In this document: positions 58,477 through 64,000 of the stretch, piece by piece
Layout: each line of letters starts with the position of its first letter
Position numbering within the stretch: the first letter of the stretch is position 1
Source: Clostridium prolinivorans
GTDB lineage: Bacteria > Bacillota > Clostridia > Clostridiales > Clostridiaceae
Assembly (NCBI RefSeq): GCF_004011155.1
Contig: NZ_RJWG01000004.1
Span: forward strand, 176,153-240,152
Length of the DNA stretch: 64,000 nt
Reading direction: 5' to 3'
Program-made: the position numbers and the translations under genes
Notes under the pieces: generated by a model
Seen by the model: the letters and a program-made list of their open reading frames with translations, nothing else
The model's database searches: none
What the model was told of the DNA's origin: nothing

Positions 58477-59688
58477 TTACTTTTTTTTATATTCACTAAT
58501 TGATACTCCTGTGTATTTTTTAAAGCATGTACTAAAATAGCTAGGATCAGAAATACCAACTTTTTCTGCTATTTCATAAGCTTTTAAATCTGTATTTTTA
58601 ATAAGCATTTTAGCTTTATCAATTCTAAGTTTGGTTAAATATTCCATAAAATTTATTCCCATTTCTTTTTTAAATATTCTGCTTAAGTAACTTGAATTAA
58701 TAAAAAATACATGACTTACTTTAGATAAAGACATTTCAGTATCTTCAATATTTTCCCTTACATAATTAGTTATATCATCAATAAGTTTATTATGTTTTTT
58801 AAAACTATTATAATTTTTTAAAGCCATTAAGGCTTCTTTATATGATTTTTCTATATTTTGTATTCCATTTTTTACACCACCAATTCCAATTGAATAATTA
58901 AAATCACTTAAAAATTTTAATTTTATATCTTTAAGAAAATTTTGGAGAATACTTGAATCTCCATTATTAATAATAGTAATTCTATAATTTATATCAAAGA
59001 AAATATTTATATCTTCATATTGATTAAAATATTCTTTTACTTTATCATATATTTTAAATTTATATACTATATCTTCTTCATCATTTATATAATTACCCTC
59101 TTTATTAAACATTACTTCTAAAACTGCAACTTGAAAATTATTATATTTAAAGCTAAAATCTAAATTGCTCATTTGCCTTTTTACTTCATTAATATCCATA
59201 TTAAGCTCAATTAATCTATTTAAAAGTCTTTCTATAAAAAATGATTTATTTTCGATAAATTGTTTTTTTAGACTATTATATTCAGAAATAGTTTCACGTT
59301 CTTCCTCTATTTCTTTTTTCATCTTTAAAGCAGTTCTTAAAACCACTTCATCATCAATTGGCTTTAATAAATAATCCTTAATCCCAGCTCTTATACTTCT
59401 TTGTGCATATTTAAAATCATCATATCCTGAAATAACTACCACTTTTATATTAGGATACTTTTTTATAATTATATCCGCAAATTCAATACCATCTACATTC
59501 GTCATACATATATCTGTAAAAACTAAATCGGGCTTATATTTGTCAACTGCATTTATTGCATCTTCTCCAGAGGATGCTTCTCCTACAATTTCCATACCTA
59601 TAGACTTCCAATCTATACATTTTTTAAGCAAATTTCTTACTAGGTATTCATCATCAACAATTAAAACTTTTATTGTGTTACTTATCAT
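58477..59688 (-). CDS. YesN-type response regulator with AraC DNA-binding domain (second)
   Basis: The 403-residue regulator has a receiver with acceptor D59 in LVFTDICMTN and KPIDDE lysine, a long middle region and a C-terminal AraC domain (VSHVFFINSSYLSRIFKKEM; GISDPSYFSTCFKKYTG). Its start overlaps the end of the upstream kinase gene by 11 bases, so the two are translationally coupled. Importer 3 follows directly, and is its probable target. Confidence 0.92.
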   Translation of the reverse strand: MISNTIKVLIVDDEYLVRNLLKKCIDWKSIGMEIVGEASSGEDAINAVDKYKPDLVFTDICMTNVDGIEFADIIIKKYPNIKVVVISGYDDFKYAQRSIRAGIKDYLLKPIDDEVVLRTALKMKKEIEEERETISEYNSLKKQFIENKSFFIERLLNRLIELNMDINEVKRQMSNLDFSFKYNNFQVAVLEVMFNKEGNYINDEEDIVYKFKIYDKVKEYFNQYEDINIFFDINYRITIINNGDSSILQNFLKDIKLKFLSDFNYSIGIGGVKNGIQNIEKSYKEALMALKNYNSFKKHNKLIDDITNYVRENIEDTEMSLSKVSHVFFINSSYLSRIFKKEMGINFMEYLTKLRIDKAKMLIKNTDLKAYEIAEKVGISDPSYFSTCFKKYTGVSISEYKKK

Positions 59689-61429
59689 AATTTTCCTCCT
59701 GATTTAGTGGAATATAAATCGTTACTTTTGTTCCTTCTCCAAGTTTGCTCTCTATTTCAAATTTACTTTTTCCGTTATAAAAAATATTAAGTCTTTCCAT
59801 AGTTCCACTTAATCCTATTCCTCCTCCATTAAATTCTTTTATACTTCTAAGTTTTTCTTCAGTCATGCCAGCACCATCATCTTGTACTATAAGTTCAATA
59901 AAATCTCCTCTAATTAATGTGCTTATAAAAATATTACCTTTTTTTCTAGTAGGTTTTATACCGTGATATATAGAATTTTCAACAAGCGGTTGTAAAATTA
60001 ATTTTAGTATTTTATATTTGTTAGCTCTTTCATCTACACTTATATTTACATTAAACATATTATCATACCTTATCTGTTGTATTGTAAGGTAGCTTTTAAC
60101 AGTTTTAATTTCTTCTTCAATTGATATTACTTCTTTACCATTACTTAAACTTGTTCTATAAAAATTACCTAAAGCTTTTATAATTTTATATACTTCATCA
60201 TTTCTATTATCTAGAGCCAATGAACTTATTGTATCAAAAGAATTATATAAAAAGTGTGGTTTTATTTGAGATTGCAGAACATCCAATTCTGCTTTCCTTT
60301 TTATCTTTTGTTCCTTAACAATCTGCTCTATTAAATTTTCTATCTTATAAATCATTGTATTATATACATTTTTTAATTTTCCAATTTCATCATTTCCAGT
60401 ATCTATATTTACTTCTTTAAATTCTCCATTTTCAACCCCTTTCATTGATTTTATTAATTTATCTATAGGTTTTGTTATATTAGAAGATACTAATATTAAT
60501 CCAAAAAAACTCATAATACCGTTTAATAAAAGTATAGCAATCATAACAATTTTATATATATTTGATTGATTTGAAAGCTCACTAAATGGAAGTATACTAA
60601 TTATTGTCCAACCTAAATCATTTTTTAAATATGAATTTATATAATCTTTCTTGTTTATCCTTTCAATTGAATAATAGTGTTCTTCATTACTAATATCCGA
60701 TTTTATATTATGTCCTTCTAATTCTTTTGGATGAATAATATCATTATTATTTTCATCTTTTAATAAAATGTTTATATCACCTGTTTTCATAATATCTTTA
60801 AATGAATTCATAATCGCATCTTCAGGTATATTAATTACCATTGTTCCTATAGGTTTTTGACTATCTAAATCATTAATTACTCTAATAAGTGATACATATT
60901 TTTTTTCAGGCTGATTAAATACCCCTCCTCCATTTAGTTTTATTATATATCCTCCCGCTGCCTTTTGAAGTGTATCATACCAATAAGAATTTTTTATATT
61001 ATTTAATGTAAAATTCTTTATTTTTTTCTTGTCAACAAAATATCTATTTCCATAGTTATCAAAAATATAAACTGAAGATATGGACATATTTGATTGTATA
61101 AATTCAGTTAAAAATCTATTTACAAAAAGCTGATTATTATAGTTAAAGCCTTTATTCCCATTTTTTAGAATCTTTTGAATATCTTTGTTAGATAGAAGAA
61201 TCTTTGATTCATTGTTAACCGTATATATTAACAGCTTTATATTAGAATCTATTGTCTGCAGTGTTTGTAATGCTACTTCACTTACCTTTTGAGTCATTAT
61301 TTTTTTATTTATATTTTGATATATAAATGTACTAAAAAATATTGATATAACAGAAATTATGGTATAACAAACTATTATTTTGGTGCCTATTTTTAGATCT
61401 CTAAATTTTTTCATAAATTTTTTTATCAT
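59678..61429 (-). CDS. YesM-type sensor histidine kinase (second)
   Basis: The 583-residue membrane kinase has a first membrane helix at about 16-36, an extracellular Cache-like sensor domain, a second helix at about 285-310, a HAMP linker (SMKGVENGEFKEVN), the phospho-acceptor histidine in QSQIKPHFLYNS and a C-terminal ATPase domain (VENSIYHGIKP, DDGAGM, GIGLSG). GAGG stands eight bases before the ATG. It should sense an extracellular sugar signal for importer 3 through the overlapping YesN-type gene. Confidence 0.92.
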   Translation of the reverse strand: MIKKFMKKFRDLKIGTKIIVCYTIISVISIFFSTFIYQNINKKIMTQKVSEVALQTLQTIDSNIKLLIYTVNNESKILLSNKDIQKILKNGNKGFNYNNQLFVNRFLTEFIQSNMSISSVYIFDNYGNRYFVDKKKIKNFTLNNIKNSYWYDTLQKAAGGYIIKLNGGGVFNQPEKKYVSLIRVINDLDSQKPIGTMVINIPEDAIMNSFKDIMKTGDINILLKDENNNDIIHPKELEGHNIKSDISNEEHYYSIERINKKDYINSYLKNDLGWTIISILPFSELSNQSNIYKIVMIAILLLNGIMSFFGLILVSSNITKPIDKLIKSMKGVENGEFKEVNIDTGNDEIGKLKNVYNTMIYKIENLIEQIVKEQKIKRKAELDVLQSQIKPHFLYNSFDTISSLALDNRNDEVYKIIKALGNFYRTSLSNGKEVISIEEEIKTVKSYLTIQQIRYDNMFNVNISVDERANKYKILKLILQPLVENSIYHGIKPTRKKGNIFISTLIRGDFIELIVQDDGAGMTEEKLRSIKEFNGGGIGLSGTMERLNIFYNGKSKFEIESKLGEGTKVTIYIPLNQEENYDK

Positions 61430-61586
61430 ATGATAATCCTCACAGTTTTTAACATCTATATTTATAACATGATTTATTAAGACATATTTACTAGTTTAAT
61501 TATAATTCTTTTATAAAATTGTTTAATTTCAAATATAAGTACTGTCATAAAATTAAAGTTAGTTTACAATTAACTTTGCAATAAAT

Positions 61587-61639
61587 AAAATATGTTCTAC
61601 GAGCTAACCGCTGTGCAATAAGCTCACAGAACATATTTT
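61587..61639. terminator. Terminator after the GH3 gene
   Basis: AAAATATGTTCT (61587-61598) pairs perfectly with 61628-61639, with an inner GAGCT/AGCTC pairing in the loop. It lies between the GH3 gene and the kinase gene, so these are probably separate transcripts; both flanks are A/T runs. Confidence 0.75.
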
Positions 61640-61694
61640 TTATTTTCATTTAATACAAGCTATGCATAATCTATTTTGCAACAGCCCTATATAA

Positions 61695-63851
61695 TTAATA
61701 TTCAATAGCAATTTCCCTTCCTTGTACTTCAAAGCTTTGCTCAAGTACACTTTCTCCTGTTAATTTTTTACTTACTGAATCTGGCTGACTTCCTCCTGCG
61801 TACAGAATAAATTTTCCTGGCTCAATAACGCAGCTTCCATCTTCTTTAATTACAGCCATCTGTCTAGATTTTATTGTAAAACTTAATGTTTTCTTTTCAT
61901 TTGGCTCTAATTCAAATCTTAAAAATGATACTAACTGATGATTTGGAACTTTAGTAGAAGATTCTACATCTTTTAAATAAACTTGACTTACTTCTTCTCC
62001 ATATAATCCTCCAATATTTTCAACATCAAACGAAACTTGTATATCTTCTCCTGCATTTATCTTATCACTACTTAATCTTAAATTTGAATACTTAAATTTA
62101 GTATAACTTAATCCAAATCCAAAAGGATATAAAGGCTCTTTTTCAATAAATCTATAAGTTCTGTTTTTCATATTATAATCTTCAAAATCTGGTAAATCTT
62201 CTACAGATTTTACAAATGTAATAGGAAGTCTCCCTGATGGATTATAGTTCCCAAAAATAACATCTGCAACTGCATTTCCACCTTCTTCACCTGGATACCA
62301 AGCCTCTATTATAGCCGAAGCATATTTGGAAGCTTCTTCCATTGCTATTGCACTTCCATTTAGCAATACAATCACAACTGGTTTCCCAACTTCTGCTACA
62401 GCTTTTAATAATTTTTCCTGTCTTCCTGGCAATCCAATTTCTATTCTATCTCCACTAGCATCTGCATTAAAAGCATCTCCTTCTTCTCCCTCAATTTTAG
62501 GTGAAAGTCCAAGACACATTACGACCACATCAGATTTTTTAGCTGCAAGTATAGCCTCTGGAATTAAGTCTCCCTCCCACTTACCTACATTCTTCTTTGT
62601 TAAATCGCAGCCTTCTGCATAAATAACTTTTGTATCTTCTGATACTTTATTTCTTATTCCTTGAAGAATTGTAGTATATTTTGATGGAGTACCATTGTAA
62701 TTTCCAAGAAGTACATCCTTAGAATCTGCATTTGGTCCTATTACTGCTATAGTTTTTATATTTTTGTCTAAAGGCAAAGTATTACTTTCATTTTTTAAAA
62801 GAACTATAGATTTTCTTGCTGCTTCTAATGAGAGTTCTCTAAATTTATCACAATCAATAACATCTGGTCCAAGTTTACTGTAAGGTACAAGCTCTGGATC
62901 ATCAAACATTCCTAATCTAAACCTTGCTTTTAAAAGTCTTCTTAAAGATTTATCTATATTTTCTTCAGGAATAAGGCCAGCAGCTACTGCAGCTTTCAAA
63001 TAAGTATAGGCATCTCCACAATTTAAATCACAACCATTATTAACAGCTAAAGCACTAGATTCTGCCGCATTACTTGTAACTTTATGGTGATTGTGAAAAT
63101 CGCATATTGCTCCACAATCAGAAACTACATATCCTTCAAATCCCCACTCGTCCCTTAATATATCTTTAAGTAAAGTTTTACTTCCACAACATGGCTCTCC
63201 ATTAACTCTGTTATATGCACCCATAACTGCAGAAACATCTGTTTCTTTTATACATTCACGAAAAGCATAAAGATATGTCTCTTTCATTTGTTTAATATCA
63301 ATATTTACATCAATTTCATGTCGTTTTCCTTCTGGCCCGCTATGGACTGCAAAATGTTTTATTGTGGCATCTACCTTTTTATATTTGGGATCATTACCTT
63401 GAAGTCCTTTTATAAAAGCTATCCCCATTCTTGAAGTTAAATACGGATCTTCTCCATAAGTTTCATGCCCTCTTCCCCATCTTGGATCTCTAAAAATATT
63501 TATATTGGGAGACCAATAAGTTAATCCTTTATATATTCCTCTATCATTAATACTTAAATACTCATTATATTTTGCACGTGCTTCATCAGATATAGCATCT
63601 GCAACATTTTCCATAAATTTTTCATCAAACATTGCAGCAAGACCTATAGCTTGTGGAAAAACAGTTGCTACTCCAGCTCTTGCAACTCCATGAAGGCCCT
63701 CATTCCACCAATTATATTCAGGTATTCCCAGTCTTTTAATTTCTGCACTATTATAAAGCATTTGTGTAACTTTCTCACCTAAAGTCATTTTTGAAAGAAG
63801 ATCTTCCACTCTTTCCTCAATAGGTAAATTTACGTCTAAATACTTTTCCAT
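61695..63851 (-). CDS. GH3 glycosidase, probable beta-xylosidase
   Basis: The 718-residue protein has the two-domain GH3 core and a C-terminal fibronectin-III-like domain. The nucleophile D245 lies in YVVSDCGAI, the substrate contact KHF at 165-167, and the start YNWWNEGLHGVARAG together with SPNINIFRDPRWGRGHETYG is typical of the beta-xylosidase/arabinosidase branch; the second motif is quoted only in part here. No signal peptide, so cytoplasmic. A strong GGAGGGG site precedes it. It adds a second xylosidase beside GH52; alternatives are alpha-arabinosidase or beta-glucosidase activity. Confidence 0.9.
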   Translation of the reverse strand: MEKYLDVNLPIEERVEDLLSKMTLGEKVTQMLYNSAEIKRLGIPEYNWWNEGLHGVARAGVATVFPQAIGLAAMFDEKFMENVADAISDEARAKYNEYLSINDRGIYKGLTYWSPNINIFRDPRWGRGHETYGEDPYLTSRMGIAFIKGLQGNDPKYKKVDATIKHFAVHSGPEGKRHEIDVNIDIKQMKETYLYAFRECIKETDVSAVMGAYNRVNGEPCCGSKTLLKDILRDEWGFEGYVVSDCGAICDFHNHHKVTSNAAESSALAVNNGCDLNCGDAYTYLKAAVAAGLIPEENIDKSLRRLLKARFRLGMFDDPELVPYSKLGPDVIDCDKFRELSLEAARKSIVLLKNESNTLPLDKNIKTIAVIGPNADSKDVLLGNYNGTPSKYTTILQGIRNKVSEDTKVIYAEGCDLTKKNVGKWEGDLIPEAILAAKKSDVVVMCLGLSPKIEGEEGDAFNADASGDRIEIGLPGRQEKLLKAVAEVGKPVVIVLLNGSAIAMEEASKYASAIIEAWYPGEEGGNAVADVIFGNYNPSGRLPITFVKSVEDLPDFEDYNMKNRTYRFIEKEPLYPFGFGLSYTKFKYSNLRLSSDKINAGEDIQVSFDVENIGGLYGEEVSQVYLKDVESSTKVPNHQLVSFLRFELEPNEKKTLSFTIKSRQMAVIKEDGSCVIEPGKFILYAGGSQPDSVSKKLTGESVLEQSFEVQGREIAIEY

Positions 63852-63912
63852 AATATACCCCTCCCCAACTATTTTATATAAAATTTTCCCTGTTTAAAAT
63901 TTTTATTTAAAG

Positions 63913-64000
63913 TTATTTACAAAAAGCCTCATTCCAATCTTTTTTAAATTTTTCTATTCCTGAGTCTGTTAAAGGATGATTAAGCATTTGCATTATTACT
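63913..64000 (-). CDS. Transaldolase/fructose-6-phosphate aldolase-like, C-terminus only
   Basis: The last 29 codons read MQMLNHPLTDSGIEKFKKDW and end NEAFCK. The HPLTD.GIEKF.KDW ending is typical of the small MipB/FSA-type transaldolases (about 215 residues). The gene is upstream of, and in line with, the GH3 gene by 61 bases, so pentose-phosphate rearrangement may be co-expressed with xylose release. The rest lies beyond the window. Confidence 0.75.
   Translation of the reverse strand, partial: VIMQMLNHPLTDSGIEKFKKDWNEAFCK

Overview
The window is AT-rich, uses Clostridium-like ribosome binding sites (GGAGG/AGGTGA with several TTG and GTG starts), and carries Gram-positive families such as LevR-type activators, YesMN two-component systems and LplABC-type importers. 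It fits a saccharolytic, anaerobic Clostridium-like member of the Bacillota. Species cannot be named from the sequence alone. I saw no rRNA, tRNA, insertion sequence, phage gene or CRISPR array.

Layout: (1) 1-3.6 kb: a YeiH-type membrane exporter cut by the window edge, its LysR regulator, a small thioredoxin and a FetAB iron/metal exporter. (2) 3.6-5.5 kb: a GH1 6-phospho-beta-glucosidase and a HAD phosphatase remnant. (3) 5.5-13 kb: a galactitol-class PTS (separate IIA, IIB, IIC), an IlvD/Edd-family dehydratase and a KDPG aldolase, behind a good sigma-54 promoter that directly follows the gene of a LevR-type activator. This looks like an Entner-Doudoroff-type sugar-acid module in which the PTS supplies the phosphate. 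(4) 13-17.6 kb: araB-araD-araA with AraR-like operators. (5) 17.8-20.6 kb: uxuA-uxuB for glucuronate catabolism, followed by a decayed mosaic of a sensor and a LacI-type regulator.

(6) 21.4-64 kb is one long hemicellulose (acetylated glucurono-arabinoxylan) locus, almost all on the minus strand. It holds three binding-protein importers without their own ATPase, two YesMN sensor/regulator pairs and two more AraC-type regulators. The enzymes are GH8 (Rex-type), GH10, GH52, GH67, GH115, GH2 and GH3, a CE4-type deacetylase, a SGNH-type acetylesterase, a serine beta-lactamase-like hydrolase and glucuronate isomerase UxaC. A transaldolase is cut by the right edge.

How it works together (inference): none of the degradative enzymes has a signal peptide, whereas all three binding proteins are lipoproteins. 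Oligosaccharides are therefore probably imported whole, then deacetylated, stripped of (methyl)glucuronic acid by GH67 and GH115, and cut to xylose and arabinose by GH10, GH8, GH52 and GH3. Arabinose goes through AraBAD. Glucuronate goes through UxaC, UxuB and UxuA to KDG. The KDPG aldolase of region 3 could finish that route, but no KDG kinase is present here. Pentose phosphates can feed the partial transaldolase. Strong hairpins follow the binding-protein genes, and candidate CcpA (cre) sites lie at three promoters.
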